This document shows positions 37,708 through 49,172 of a stretch of 56,957 nt of DNA, piece by piece. The translations under genes and the position numbers were made by a program. The notes under the pieces are model-generated. The model did no database searches. It was not told the DNA's origin and was given only the letters and a program-made list of their open reading frames with translations. The DNA lies in the NCBI RefSeq assembly GCF_002245695.1, contig NZ_NOII01000007.1, positions 1 to 56,957 on the forward strand, written 5' to 3'. The stretch comes from Fictibacillus aquaticus (GTDB taxonomy: Bacteria; Bacillota; Bacilli; Bacillales; Fictibacillaceae). Position 1 is the stretch's first letter. Each line of letters starts with the position of its first letter.

Positions 37708-37735
37708 AAAAAAAAACAGAGCCGAGGCTCTGTTT
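37708..37735 (-). terminator. ridA terminator
   Basis: AAACAGAGCC-TC-GGCTCTGTTT with a T run of more than eight on the minus strand. Confidence 0.88.
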
Positions 37736-37746
37736 TTCGTTCATAT

Positions 37747-38121
37747 TTATTTTACGAGTGCGATAACTTCAATTTCTACTTTCGCGTCTTTCGGGAGTCT
37801 CGCTACCTCTACACATGAGCGAGCTGGCTTATGTTCACTGAAATACTGGCCGTAAACTTCATTGATAGACGCAAACTCTTCCATATCTTGAATGAAGACC
37901 GTTGCTTTTACAACCTGCTCAAGTGAAGACCCTGCTGCAGCAAGAACTGCCTTCAGGTTTTCGAAAACTTGATGAGTCTGCGCTTGAACGTCTCCTTCAA
38001 CCATTTGACCTTCTTTCGTCAACGGAATCTGGCCTGAGCTGTAAAAAAGGTTGTTCACGATCATCCCCTGCGAATATGGACCGATTGCAGCGGGTGCTTC
38101 TTTTGTAAAAATTGATTTCAT
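37747..38121 (-). CDS. ridA: Reactive intermediate deaminase RidA
   Basis: Hydrolyses reactive enamine/imine intermediates from PLP enzymes. The 124-residue protein has the YjgF/RidA layout: [24 protein letters not shown] at the N terminus, the conserved Arg in [21 protein letters not shown] near residue 105. Called yabJ in B. subtilis, where it is cotranscribed with purR; here it starts 3 bases after purR. Confidence 0.96.
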   Translation of the reverse strand: MKSIFTKEAPAAIGPYSQGMIVNNLFYSSGQIPLTKEGQMVEGDVQAQTHQVFENLKAVLAAAGSSLEQVVKATVFIQDMEEFASINEVYGQYFSEHKPARSCVEVARLPKDAKVEIEVIALVK

Positions 38122-38124
38122 CGT

Positions 38125-38952
38125 TTACTCTCCTTTTCCCTGAAAGTAGTTGCCCGGTCTCACTTCAATCCGGTTCTCACGTTCGTTCACTTCAGAAAGA
38201 CGGGCAAGTGAAACATAATCGTCAACAAGGCGTTCTGACACTTCCTGAGCTTCAACGAGAACTCCGATTCCCGCTAAGTTTGCCTGGAACTCGCTGATGA
38301 TGCTGATCATGCCCTTTATCGTTCCGCCCGCTTTCATAAAATCATCGATGATCAGTACGTTTGAGCCCTGCTTGATGCTTCTTCTTGCAAGTGCCATCGT
38401 CTGGATTCTTTTGGTAGAACCGGACACGTAATTAATGCTCACCGTCGATCCTTCCGTTACTCTGCTGTTGCTTCGGACGATCACGACAGGTACGTTCAGA
38501 TGGGAAGCTACTGCGTACGCGAGCGGAATCCCTTTCGTCGCGATCGTCATGACTACATCGATCTTGCGGGACGCGAAAGATGATGCGAACAGCCTGCCGA
38601 TTTGATTCACAAGATGCGGGTGGCCGATGATATCTGTTACATACAGATAGCCTCCTGGAAGGATGCGTGACGGGTCTTCAAGCTGCTGAACAAGCTCATT
38701 AATGATTTGCTCGGCTTCTTTATCTGAAATGCCAGGTACGTATCTTACGCCCCCTGCCGCTCCAGGAACCGTGGTGATTTTTCCGTAGCCGTACTGTTCA
38801 AAATGTTCTTTAATAATTGCAAGATCTTCACTGATCGATGACTTGGCTGACTCATATCGTTCAACGAAATAAGATAGAGGTATAAGCTGGTGAGGATGCT
38901 GTAAAAGGTAGGTTGTCAGGTCAACCATTCTTCCGCTTCGTTTTAATTTCAT
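38125..38952 (-). CDS. purR: Purine operon repressor PurR
   Basis: Repressor of purine synthesis genes, relieved by PRPP. The 275-residue protein combines an N-terminal winged helix (residues 1-74, YESAKSSISEDLAIIKEHFEQ) with a type I phosphoribosyltransferase-like domain carrying the PRPP motif VLIIDDFMKAGGTIKGM. ATG at 38952 follows GGAGG; an upstream in-frame TTG overlaps that site. Autoregulation is expected from B. subtilis; a full PurBox was not seen. Confidence 0.96.
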   Translation of the reverse strand: MKLKRSGRMVDLTTYLLQHPHQLIPLSYFVERYESAKSSISEDLAIIKEHFEQYGYGKITTVPGAAGGVRYVPGISDKEAEQIINELVQQLEDPSRILPGGYLYVTDIIGHPHLVNQIGRLFASSFASRKIDVVMTIATKGIPLAYAVASHLNVPVVIVRSNSRVTEGSTVSINYVSGSTKRIQTMALARRSIKQGSNVLIIDDFMKAGGTIKGMISIISEFQANLAGIGVLVEAQEVSERLVDDYVSLARLSEVNERENRIEVRPGNYFQGKGE

Positions 38953-38983
38953 ACAATCCTCCAAAATCCGAATATTTTAAGTT

Positions 38984-39013
38984 AATATAACACTTTTATA
39001 CGGATTTTATCAA
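38984..39013 (-). promoter_or_regulatory. Candidate purR promoter
   Basis: TTGATA (39008-39013), an 18-bp spacer and TATATT (38984-38989) on the minus strand, in the 65-base gap between ispE and purR. Confidence 0.5.
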
Positions 39014-39017
39014 CAGG

Positions 39018-39881
39018 TCATTCCCCTAAAATGCGTACAGCATAAACTTCATTACAGAATCCGCGCAATCCGTTATATACTCTCTGTACTCTGGATTCAT
39101 GCTGGAACAGCCCAAAAACAGTCGGACCGCTTCCGCTCATGAGCACACCATCCGCACCAAGCCGGATCATCTGTTCTTTGATCTGCCTCACTTCCGGATA
39201 CATGTTGAGTGTGACTGACTCCAGAACGTTGCCGAGCTGAGAGCAGACTTTGCTAAAATCTTTTTGCTTGATCGCATCAACCATCGCCGCAGTGTCGGGA
39301 TGTTCCAGGTTGTCGACCTTCAGGTTGCGATACACCTCGGCTGTTGATACTCCGATCGGAGGCTTGGCCAGCAGCACCCAGCAAGGAGGCGGCGCGTTAA
39401 GCAGCTGTATAAATTCGCCCCTTCCTGTCGCAAGCGCCGTTCCGCCATATACACAAAACGAAACATCAGAGCCAATTTTCGCTCCGCGTTCTGCGAGTTC
39501 ATCAAGCGACAGGTTCAATCCCCACATCTCGTTCAAGCCTTTTAAAGCAGCAGCCGCATCGCTGCTGCCTCCTGCAAGGCCAGCCGCAACTGGTATGTGC
39601 TTTGAGATATGAATATGTACGCCCTCTTTGATATGAAATTCTTCTTTTAACAAAAGCGCTGCCTGATAAGCAAGGTTTCTGCCATCAAGCGGAACAAAGC
39701 CTCCTGAGGACTCGATCGTAATCTTGTTTTCCTCGAGAGGCGTCAGCTCGATCCGATCTGCCAAGTCAACGGTTGTCATCACCATCTCAACCTCATGATA
39801 ACCATCCGGTCTTTTCGACAGAACATCAAGCGACAAGTTAATTTTCGCAGGCGCCTTAACTGATACTTTTCGTTTCTCCAT
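39018..39881 (-). CDS. ispE: 4-diphosphocytidyl-2-C-methyl-D-erythritol kinase
   Basis: GHMP kinase of the methylerythritol phosphate route to isoprenoids. The 287-residue protein has the substrate motif [23 protein letters not shown], the phosphate-binding loop [17 protein letters not shown] and a C-terminal [12 protein letters not shown]. Located between sspF and purR, as in B. subtilis. It starts about 160 bases after the sspF terminator. Confidence 0.97.
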   Translation of the reverse strand: MEKRKVSVKAPAKINLSLDVLSKRPDGYHEVEMVMTTVDLADRIELTPLEENKITIESSGGFVPLDGRNLAYQAALLLKEEFHIKEGVHIHISKHIPVAAGLAGGSSDAAAALKGLNEMWGLNLSLDELAERGAKIGSDVSFCVYGGTALATGRGEFIQLLNAPPPCWVLLAKPPIGVSTAEVYRNLKVDNLEHPDTAAMVDAIKQKDFSKVCSQLGNVLESVTLNMYPEVRQIKEQMIRLGADGVLMSGSGPTVFGLFQHESRVQRVYNGLRGFCNEVYAVRILGE

Positions 39882-40001
39882 TGTAAAACTTCCTTATGTC
39901 ATTTTTATTCTAATTTAATTTTATCACAACTTATGAATTGTTGAAGAATGGAAAAGGATTTGGTTTTTGGGCTGAGTTTACACTGTGGGACGCAGGGACT
40001 T

Positions 40002-40034
40002 AAAAAACCCCGGGGACCGCAGTCCCCAGGGTTT
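40002..40034 (-). terminator. sspF terminator
   Basis: AAACCCTGGGGAC-TGCG-GTCCCCGGGGTTT plus T run on the minus strand, 10 bases after the sspF stop. Confidence 0.88.
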
Positions 40035-40044
40035 ACGCATATTT

Positions 40045-40224
40045 CTATCGATTTTGACGGGACATGCTCTGCTGAGCCAGCTCGACGGCTCTTTTTACCA
40101 TGTTGCCCGCATCTCTTGCTGTTATGCCGCCCCAGCCATCTCGCTGTACGGTATCGTAAAAGCCAAGCTCTTTCGCCATTTCTGTCTTAAACTCTTCAGA
40201 CATGATGCCTCTTCTGCGTCCCAT
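40045..40224 (-). CDS. sspF: Small acid-soluble spore protein SspF
   Basis: Alpha/beta-type related small spore protein, 59 residues, expected in the forespore on spore DNA. The sequence starts [20 protein letters not shown], contains [19 protein letters not shown], and ends with the SASP-like [15 protein letters not shown], closely following B. subtilis SspF. ATG at 40224 follows GAAAGGGG. A sigma-G promoter lies upstream and a terminator downstream. Very short, so easy to miss. Confidence 0.95.
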   Translation of the reverse strand: MGRRRGIMSEEFKTEMAKELGFYDTVQRDGWGGITARDAGNMVKRAVELAQQSMSRQNR

Positions 40225-40255
40225 GGCGCAAAACCCCTTTCATATGCGATAAGGT

Positions 40256-40285
40256 TAGTATGAGGCATCTAAAGAATATGTATCC
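40256..40285 (-). promoter_or_regulatory. sspF promoter, sigma-G type
   Basis: GGATA (40281-40285), an 18-bp spacer and CATACTA (40256-40262) on the minus strand, against the sigma-G consensus GHATR-18-CATWMTA. The -10 is a full match; the -35 has one mismatch. Confidence 0.7.
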
Positions 40286-40302
40286 GGCTTGTCTGCTTTG
40301 GG

Positions 40303-40333
40303 CAAAAAAAATAGCAGTAAGGTTTCTTACTGC
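40303..40333 (-). terminator. veg terminator
   Basis: GCAGTAAG-AAAC-CTTACTGC followed by TATTTTTTTT on the minus strand, overlapping the veg stop codon. Confidence 0.85.
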
Positions 40334-40578
40334 CCGCTAACTTCTTCTAAAAATGTTAATTCGACCGTCTCCGTTAAAACGTCAGCGTAGCTGTAAGAAA
40401 CGCGTTCGAAAGCGTTGGTGTCTTGGTCTAGCTTAATAATGAATACTGCTGGATATGTTTCTTCGAGAGTACCCATGCGTTCGATCGTTTTGCGACGTCC
40501 GCCATTTGCACGCAGAGAAAGTCTTCTGCCTACGTTGGACTCTAGCACGCGTCTAATGTCAACAATTGTTTTACCCAT
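40327..40578 (-). CDS. veg: Veg protein, biofilm-related regulator
   Basis: An 83-residue protein of the Veg family. In B. subtilis Veg stimulates biofilm gene expression by antagonising SinR and is one of the most strongly transcribed genes. The sequence [40 protein letters not shown] and [15 protein letters not shown] is nearly invariant across spore formers. It is monocistronic, with a near-consensus promoter and a terminator overlapping its end. Confidence 0.95.
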   Translation of the reverse strand: MGKTIVDIRRVLESNVGRRLSLRANGGRRKTIERMGTLEETYPAVFIIKLDQDTNAFERVSYSYADVLTETVELTFLEEVSGQ

Positions 40579-40602
40579 TTAGACTCCACCTCACTTAGAC
40601 AA

Positions 40603-40632
40603 ATTGTAACACAAATCGTGTTTATTTGTCAA
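40603..40632 (-). promoter_or_regulatory. veg promoter, strong sigma-A
   Basis: TTGACA (40627-40632), an 18-bp spacer and TACAAT (40603-40608) preceded by TGT (extended -10), with AT-rich upstream sequence like an UP element. Matches the well-known strong veg promoter except for one extra spacer base. Confidence 0.85.
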
Positions 40633-40736
40633 ATAAAATTTAAATTATAGCAAGACAACGTTTTTTCTGTCAATGACTAATTACCCTTTTTTATGCCTTT
40701 TTTAGTATGCAGCAAAAAATAGGAAATATGTATCAA

Positions 40737-40770
40737 TAAAAAAATTCCCCATAAACGTATGAGGAATTTA
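40737..40770 (-). terminator. yabG terminator
   Basis: AAATTCCTC-loop-GGGGAATTT followed by T residues on the minus strand, downstream of yabG. Confidence 0.65.
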
Positions 40771-40785
40771 CATGCAATCATCCGA

Positions 40786-41652
40786 TTAAGTATGGTTTTT
40801 TATTGGCATACCGGTGCGCAAAAAGCCCGTCGTCTCAACGCCTCCCAGCCCTTCTTTGCCGGTCAGTGTGTTGCGGAGGACGTCCATGACGTTCACTCTG
40901 TCCATAAATGAGGTGAGGCTGATTTTCGACACGATGTAAACAGGATCGAGTGCATGGATATTGATTCTGGAAGGCGAGCTCGCGAAATTTGATCCTGCTT
41001 TAATCAAAGATTCAAAATGAGACTGGCATGCCCCGGCAAATATCATTAGGTGATCCAGATGCGGATACCTTCTTCTTACTTCCCTTACCGTCCGGACAAA
41101 GAATTTTGTATGCCTGTATGCGTTCATATCAGAGACGGCACCCTTGCTCTTCATATAAGCATCATGGCCGGTTATGACCAGAATGTCCGGCCGCACCTCA
41201 TCTACAAGTGCAGGCACTTTATCCGGCATGTCACTTTCCTTCATATGAATCCCGTAAACAGGAACGCCAAGCTTTTTGTACAGCTCCAGACATTTATTTA
41301 AATAAAGCGGGTCACCGTCAACGTGAAGTACTCTTCCAGGCAGCTCAAAATATGATTGGTCATACTGGTAGCCATTTGTCGAAACGTATTCCCGCTTCTG
41401 CCGCAATAAGTAATAATCCTGGCGGAACAATTTATACGATGAATCTTCCTTTTCCTGTTCCTGCTGGCGGTACTTTGTCCTTTGCTGGTCATCAATGACG
41501 ACCAGATCATCGACAGGGGCGTCAGCCCACAATCTCATATCTTCCCCAGCCAGTTCAGCCACCGATTTCGTATCGTTAAACCCGATGACACGAAAATAGA
41601 TGTCACAATGATAGGAAGTGCGTCCTACAACTGCACCGATCTCTAATTTCAT
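40786..41652 (-). CDS. yabG: Sporulation-specific protease YabG
   Basis: Spore coat-associated cysteine-type protease that trims coat proteins such as SafA and SpoIVA in the mother cell. The 288-residue protein has VDGDPLYLNKCLELYKKLGVPV, DILVITGHDAYMKS with a conserved His, and LMIFAGACQSHFESLIKAGSNFASSP with a conserved Cys, consistent with a His-Cys active site by family. Sigma-K control is expected from B. subtilis. It sits between rsmA and veg. Confidence 0.95.
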   Translation of the reverse strand: MKLEIGAVVGRTSYHCDIYFRVIGFNDTKSVAELAGEDMRLWADAPVDDLVVIDDQQRTKYRQQEQEKEDSSYKLFRQDYYLLRQKREYVSTNGYQYDQSYFELPGRVLHVDGDPLYLNKCLELYKKLGVPVYGIHMKESDMPDKVPALVDEVRPDILVITGHDAYMKSKGAVSDMNAYRHTKFFVRTVREVRRRYPHLDHLMIFAGACQSHFESLIKAGSNFASSPSRINIHALDPVYIVSKISLTSFMDRVNVMDVLRNTLTGKEGLGGVETTGFLRTGMPIKNHT

Positions 41653-41731
41653 TATACTCCCCCTATTTGGAGCCGCCGCTCTCTCCAGGTCCTTCTTTAA
41701 GATATGAAGAAGGAAGGGGAAAAATGATTTC

Positions 41732-43160
<1,429 letters not shown>

Positions 43161-43389
43161 GATACCCCCGGCGTCAAACATTGACGAATAAAAATTAAAT
43201 AGCTGCTGCTCGTAAAACGATAATCTGTGCATAACATGTAATAAACGTAAATCAGTGTTTTTAAAATATTTTTTCGGGAAAATTATTTCTAAGTGAAACT
43301 TTTTAAAAACCTGTGCCGTCTAATTAAATGAATCAATCTTTTTATGCTATTGGTAGTATACCCTAGCAGCGCATATTTTTCGAATCACG

Positions 43390-43419
43390 AAAAAAGCACA
43401 GAGGCTGCCGCCTCTGCGC
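43390..43419 (-). terminator. yabE terminator
   Basis: GCGCAGAGGC-GGCA-GCCTCTGTGC followed by TTTTTT on the minus strand, just after the yabE stop. Confidence 0.88.
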
Positions 43420-43427
43420 AATATTGT

Positions 43428-44648
43428 TTAATCAATAATTCGAATTGTAATGGTTTTCCTGCCCCACGCAACAGCCTTAGACTGTGATGAGAAGAAAACA
43501 TCAATTTTATTCCCTTTGATCGCTCCTCCTGTATCAGATGCAATCGCATATCCGTAACCTTCTACGTATACTTTGCTTCCAAGAGGAATAACACTCGGGT
43601 CTACCGCAATGACTTTTGCGTTCGGATTAGCTTTCAAGTTGAACCCTGTTGCTGTGATGCCTGAGCATCCTTCGCAATTCGCAGTATATGCTGTGCTGGA
43701 CACTGTTAAGACACGTCCTGAAGACGGCTTGTCGTTTCCACGGGATACAACCGTACGCTTTGCAGGTGCTGGTGCAGGCGCTGGTGCTTTTGTTCCGACC
43801 GCGATAACACGATCCTTGCCTTCTGATGTCTGATCGGTTTTAAGCAGCTTGCGAGATACTATTTTGCCGTTTTCCAAAATAACTTCGTAACGTTTGGAAA
43901 CTTTCCCTTTCGTACCCTCTGACACTACTTTTTCTGTTCCTTTTGCAAGTGAACCGTCATTGCGCTTCACAGTTGCATAAGGTGTTTCTTCTTCCACTAC
44001 ATCGGTGACCTTTTCTACTCTGATGATGTTTACCTGCATTGTGCGACGCAGCTTCGTGCTGGCTGCAGGCTCTACTCGATCTAATTTGCCTAATGTAACG
44101 TTATGCTGCTTCAAAAGGTCAGCGACCGTAGTCGAAGTGGTCCAAACCTGCTGAGGCTTACCGCCTACTACAAGCTTAACCGGAACCGCAGATTTCAGTG
44201 TTACTTTGCCTTCGTCCTTAAGCTTCGCTTTAAGGCCAGGCTTTATTTGGTCGTGCTCTTTTACTTCCAGCTTGTTTTCCTTAAGGAATTCTCCAACAGT
44301 CTCAGCAGTGGTCCACGCTTCCGTGTTCTTGCCGTTTACCGTCAGATTAATTTTCTTGGCTGGAATATATTCAACCGTCATGCCCTCTTTAAGCTCCGAA
44401 TCAAGTCCGGGGTTTATTTGGTCATGAGAGTTGAACTCTATGTCATTTTCTTTTAGCAATTCCCCTACTGTGTCAGCGTGCGAGCGGACTTTTGTTTCTT
44501 TACCGCCAATCGCAAGGCTTACATCTGTTTTCGAAGATTCATAGCTTACGAACCCAGTTGTGATCGCCAATGCAAGAATAAGCACGATTGATACAAGAAG
44601 TTTTCCTCTGGTTAATCCAGAAAAAAGGGATGTTAAATTCTTTTGCAT
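43428..44648 (-). CDS. yabE: Cell-wall protein with DUF348 repeats, G5 and 3D domains
   Basis: Secreted or membrane-anchored resuscitation-promoting-factor-like protein, 406 residues. An N-terminal membrane segment (about 17-35) is followed by three DUF348 repeats (about 38-80, 94-136, 149-191), recognisable by GKxTxVxTxAxTVGELLKEN-like spacing, a G5 domain (about 200-280), an Ala-Pro linker, and a C-terminal 3D domain with its aspartates in AVDPSVIP, ASDTGGAIKG and KIDVFF. It probably cuts or remodels peptidoglycan. In B. subtilis an antisense RNA controls yabE; that is not visible here. Confidence 0.92.
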   Translation of the reverse strand: MQKNLTSLFSGLTRGKLLVSIVLILALAITTGFVSYESSKTDVSLAIGGKETKVRSHADTVGELLKENDIEFNSHDQINPGLDSELKEGMTVEYIPAKKINLTVNGKNTEAWTTAETVGEFLKENKLEVKEHDQIKPGLKAKLKDEGKVTLKSAVPVKLVVGGKPQQVWTTSTTVADLLKQHNVTLGKLDRVEPAASTKLRRTMQVNIIRVEKVTDVVEEETPYATVKRNDGSLAKGTEKVVSEGTKGKVSKRYEVILENGKIVSRKLLKTDQTSEGKDRVIAVGTKAPAPAPAPAKRTVVSRGNDKPSSGRVLTVSSTAYTANCEGCSGITATGFNLKANPNAKVIAVDPSVIPLGSKVYVEGYGYAIASDTGGAIKGNKIDVFFSSQSKAVAWGRKTITIRIID

Positions 44649-44676
44649 AGATTCACTCCTCCCTTACAAAGATTGA

Positions 44677-44705
44677 ATTATAGTGGTCTATTATCAATCT
44701 GTCAA
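44677..44705 (-). promoter_or_regulatory. yabE promoter, consensus sigma-A
   Basis: TTGACA (44700-44705), a 17-bp spacer and TATAAT (44677-44682) on the minus strand: both boxes perfect. The transcript leader is only about 25 bases, so there is no room for a riboswitch downstream of this promoter. Confidence 0.85.
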
Positions 44706-44864
44706 ATATCCCCTCCTCATTCGCTCGGTTGATGCAAGCCTATTATGAGCAGAAAAAGGGAATTTTGGGAAGAAAAACTACTCGACACGTTTTTCTCCCA
44801 CATTGAAATTTTTGTTGAAAAGATGCACTTTATTTCATGTATTTGCTAGTTTCGACACCGAACG

Positions 44865-45632
44865 CTATCGATTTAGACCAAAAATACGGTGCGCGTTGTC
44901 GGATGTTTTTTGAATTAATTCTTCGAGCGGAATCTCCTTCAGCTCAGCAAGCGTTTCAGCCACATACTTCACATACGAAGGTTCGTTCCTTTTTCCTCTC
45001 AAAGGATGAGGGCTTAAATATGGACAGTCTGTCTCGATCAAGAGCCATTCAAGCGGAATATCCTTTGCCACTTCTTTTACTTTTCTGGCGTTCTTAAATG
45101 TGACCGGGCCGCCAAATGAAATGTAAAAATTCATCTCCATACATTGCTGCGCTGTTTCCAGGCTTCCCCCGTAACAGTGCATGATCCCCCCGACTTCCCG
45201 GGCGTCTTCCTCCCTCAGAATATCCACGACATCCTGAGTTGCATCACGGTTATGTATGATGATCGGCAGCTTCACTTTCTTCGCAAGCTGTATTTGGCGG
45301 CGGAATACTTCCTTCTGGACATCTTCGGGCGACTTGTCCCAATAATAATCCAGTCCCATTTCGCCAAGTGCTACTACTTTCGGGTGGGCAGCAAGCTCCT
45401 CAATCCACGCAAGATGCTCATCCGTCATGTCAATCGCATCCACTGGATGCCATCCAACCGCGGCATAGATGAAATCATACGTCTCAGCTAACAAAAGAGC
45501 ATCCTTGATCGTCTGTTCATCAAACCCGACAACGACGATTTTTTCCACCCCTTCATCCAGCGCCCGCTGTATGACCTCTTCTTGATCTTCCTTGAATTGA
45601 TGTGCGTTTAAGTGTGCGTGTGTATCAAACAT
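44865..45632 (-). CDS. tatD: TatD-family metal-dependent hydrolase
   Basis: YabD in B. subtilis; a 255-residue amidohydrolase-like TIM barrel, with family DNase activity in E. coli TatD. Metal ligands are visible in MFDTHAHLN, GEMGLDYYWD, IIHNRDATQD, MHCYGG and LLIETDCPYL. ATG at 45632 lies 11 bases after AGGAGG; the frame extends upstream without support. It follows metS, separated by a terminator. Confidence 0.95.
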   Translation of the reverse strand: MFDTHAHLNAHQFKEDQEEVIQRALDEGVEKIVVVGFDEQTIKDALLLAETYDFIYAAVGWHPVDAIDMTDEHLAWIEELAAHPKVVALGEMGLDYYWDKSPEDVQKEVFRRQIQLAKKVKLPIIIHNRDATQDVVDILREEDAREVGGIMHCYGGSLETAQQCMEMNFYISFGGPVTFKNARKVKEVAKDIPLEWLLIETDCPYLSPHPLRGKRNEPSYVKYVAETLAELKEIPLEELIQKTSDNAHRIFGLNR

Positions 45633-45857
45633 CGATAGTCCTGCCTCCTGATTATACTTGATAAGAATATCAAACTTATTTCCTAAAAACCAATGCATTT
45701 CCATAACATTTCCATTACAAAAGGATTACATAACAGTCATCAAATGCCTCTTCTTACTTCTTTCGACAAACTTCTACCCTCTATAAAAACTTACTAATGC
45801 TTCAAAGAAGATGCAAACCAAAACCAAGCATTAGAACCAAACCAACCCCAAAAAGAA

Positions 45858-45899
45858 AAACCCGCTAAATTACCGTAATCGGCAATAGCAGGTTTCTCA
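45858..45899 (-). terminator. metS terminator
   Basis: AACCTGCTATTGCCG-ATTA-CGGTAATTTAGCGGGTT plus T run on the minus strand, directly after the metS stop. Confidence 0.85.
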
Positions 45900-45902
45900 T
45901 CT

Positions 45903-47948
<2,046 letters not shown>

Positions 47949-47984
47949 TCACTTCTTTGTTAAAAAGTTATTCTTTTATAGTAA

Positions 47985-48024
47985 AAAAACGAAAATGCCC
48001 CTTACGGCTAGATGAGGGACATCA
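47985..48024 (-). terminator. Terminator-like hairpin in the metS leader
   Basis: On the minus strand ATGTCCCTC-loop-AAGGGGCAT is followed by TTTTCGTTTTTTT, about 120 bases before the metS ATG. No minus-strand gene lies upstream, so it is either an attenuator in the metS mRNA or a block to antisense transcription from beyond abrB. No T-box (AGGGTGGNACCGCG) or S-box motif is present. Confidence 0.6.
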
Positions 48025-48256
48025 TTTAAACGTTCGCCATAAGCATACCGCATGTGGAAAAAAATCCATTTTACAAATTATATAAAAAATGTGGTATTTA
48101 GGACATAAAAATCATCCGGCATGCGAAAACACTTATGTAAATACTTTCATTATTCTCTTTTCTTCCTTCAAAATATACCTAATTGGCTCTAGCCAGTCAA
48201 GGCAGCTTGAACGGTTAAGAATAGAAAAAAATGAATAGTATTTTTTAATGGTCAGT

Positions 48257-48275
48257 TTTGTCGAATTATGACGAA
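48257..48275 (+). promoter_or_regulatory. Distal Spo0A box pair
   Basis: TTTGTCGAA (48257-48265) and TGACGAA (48269-48275), arranged as in the Spo0A operator of B. subtilis abrB. About 190 bp upstream of the abrB core promoter, and a perfect pair, better than the proximal one. Confidence 0.75.
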
Positions 48276-48423
48276 TTATCTTCAGTCCATTTCCAGTAAT
48301 AAATTTGAAATATTGGCTCAATTTTGGATAAATACCAATTGCTGTACTTTTGCAGTTCTTGAAATGTTTAGAAGTTTCTAAGAGCGGGCATATAATGGTA
48401 AGTAAACCGATTGGACAAATCTG

Positions 48424-48452
48424 TTGACGCCTTTTGGAAAAACTGGTAAGAT
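48424..48452 (+). promoter_or_regulatory. abrB promoter, sigma-A
   Basis: TTGACG (48424-48429), a 17-bp spacer and TAAGAT (48447-48452) on the plus strand, immediately upstream of the proximal Spo0A boxes. A second TATAAT near 48391 could be an upstream promoter, but its -35 is poor. Confidence 0.75.
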
Positions 48453-48465
48453 GATTTCGTAAGTT

Positions 48466-48484
48466 TTTGTCGAATTCTGACGAT
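48466..48484 (+). promoter_or_regulatory. Proximal Spo0A operator of abrB
   Basis: TTTGTCGAA (48466-48474) then TGACGAT (48478-48484), starting 13 bases after the -10. In B. subtilis the same arrangement lets Spo0A-P repress abrB from downstream of the promoter. Confidence 0.82.
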
Positions 48485-48546
48485 ATAACATTGTAAGATA
48501 GATAGGGATAAATATTATATTAAAAAGTCTGGGAGGAGATTTATCA

Positions 48547-48831
48547 ATGAAATCTACAGGAATTGTACGTAAAGTTGACGAACTAGGACGGGTGGTAATT
48601 CCAATCGAATTGCGCCGTACACTTGGAATCGCTGAAAAGGACGCTCTTGAAATCTATGTGGACGATGACCGCATCATCCTTAAAAAATATAAGCCAAACA
48701 TGACTTGTGCTGTAACTGGTGAAGTTTCTGACGACAACTACACAATCGCTGGCGGCAAGATCATCCTTAGCCAAGACGGTGCTCGTGAAGTAATGGAAGA
48801 ACTTCAAAAGCAGCTTCAAACAAGCAAGTAA
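48547..48831 (+). CDS. abrB: Transition-state regulator AbrB
   Basis: Global repressor of post-exponential genes, 94 residues. The N-terminal swapped-hairpin DNA-binding domain (residues 1-52) has MKSTGIVRKVDELGRVVIPI and ELRRTLGIAEKDALEIYVDD; the C-terminal multimerisation region has the conserved Cys in NMTCAVTGEVSDDN. GGGAGGAG ribosome site. Transcribed on the plus strand, divergent from metS, under Spo0A control (boxes at 48466 and 48257). AbrB is expected in turn to repress spoVG in this window. Confidence 0.97.
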   Translation: MKSTGIVRKVDELGRVVIPIELRRTLGIAEKDALEIYVDDDRIILKKYKPNMTCAVTGEVSDDNYTIAGGKIILSQDGAREVMEELQKQLQTSK

Positions 48832-48856
48832 TCTTTAACACTTAACAATGAAAAGT

Positions 48857-48890
48857 GAACCTCCTGCCACTTCGGCAGGAGGTTTTTTTA
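48857..48890 (+). terminator. abrB terminator
   Basis: AACCTCCTGCC (48858-48868), loop ACTTC, GGCAGGAGGTT (48874-48884), then a T run: perfect 11-bp stem. Confidence 0.9.
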
Positions 48891-48891
48891 T

Positions 48892-49100
48892 GGCTGATTT
48901 AAAAGACGATGTCATGAAATCAAAGAAGCGGTTGATCTCCGTTTCAGGTGCACGCTTTCCGCGGGGTGAGAGGTGAGCCCTTCCGTCGCATGCGCCATTG
49001 GAAGGTCTCACCTTCCCACTCATCCCGCTGGAGTCGGCACCTTACACTCCGATCAACTTATCAATGATGGATTCAAGATGATCATGCGGATGTGATGAAA
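48892..49100. repeat. Hairpin element copy D
   Basis: Core of 127 bp from GTTGATC (48931) to GATCAAC (49057), nearly the same inner hairpin as copy C (GGTGAGCCCTTCC / GGAAGGTCTCACC). The left end GGCTGATTT at 48892 matches copy C. The right part is shortened and runs up to the end of rsmI. It fills the abrB-rsmI gap. Confidence 0.82.
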
Positions 49101-49172
49101 AAATCAGCTAAAGCATATGAAGGTATTATCAGAGGTAATCCACTGACTTTTCTAGAAGATTTGCTTGATAAC

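Noticed and set aside
44649-44864. Cyclic di-AMP (ydaO) riboswitch before yabE
   Set aside because: The consensus promoter at 44677-44705 leaves only about 25 bases of leader, and no conserved riboswitch motifs were seen.
48133-48321. Minus-strand 62-residue reading frame between abrB and metS
   Set aside because: No ribosome site, AT-rich low-complexity sequence, and it overlaps the distal Spo0A boxes; more likely regulatory DNA.
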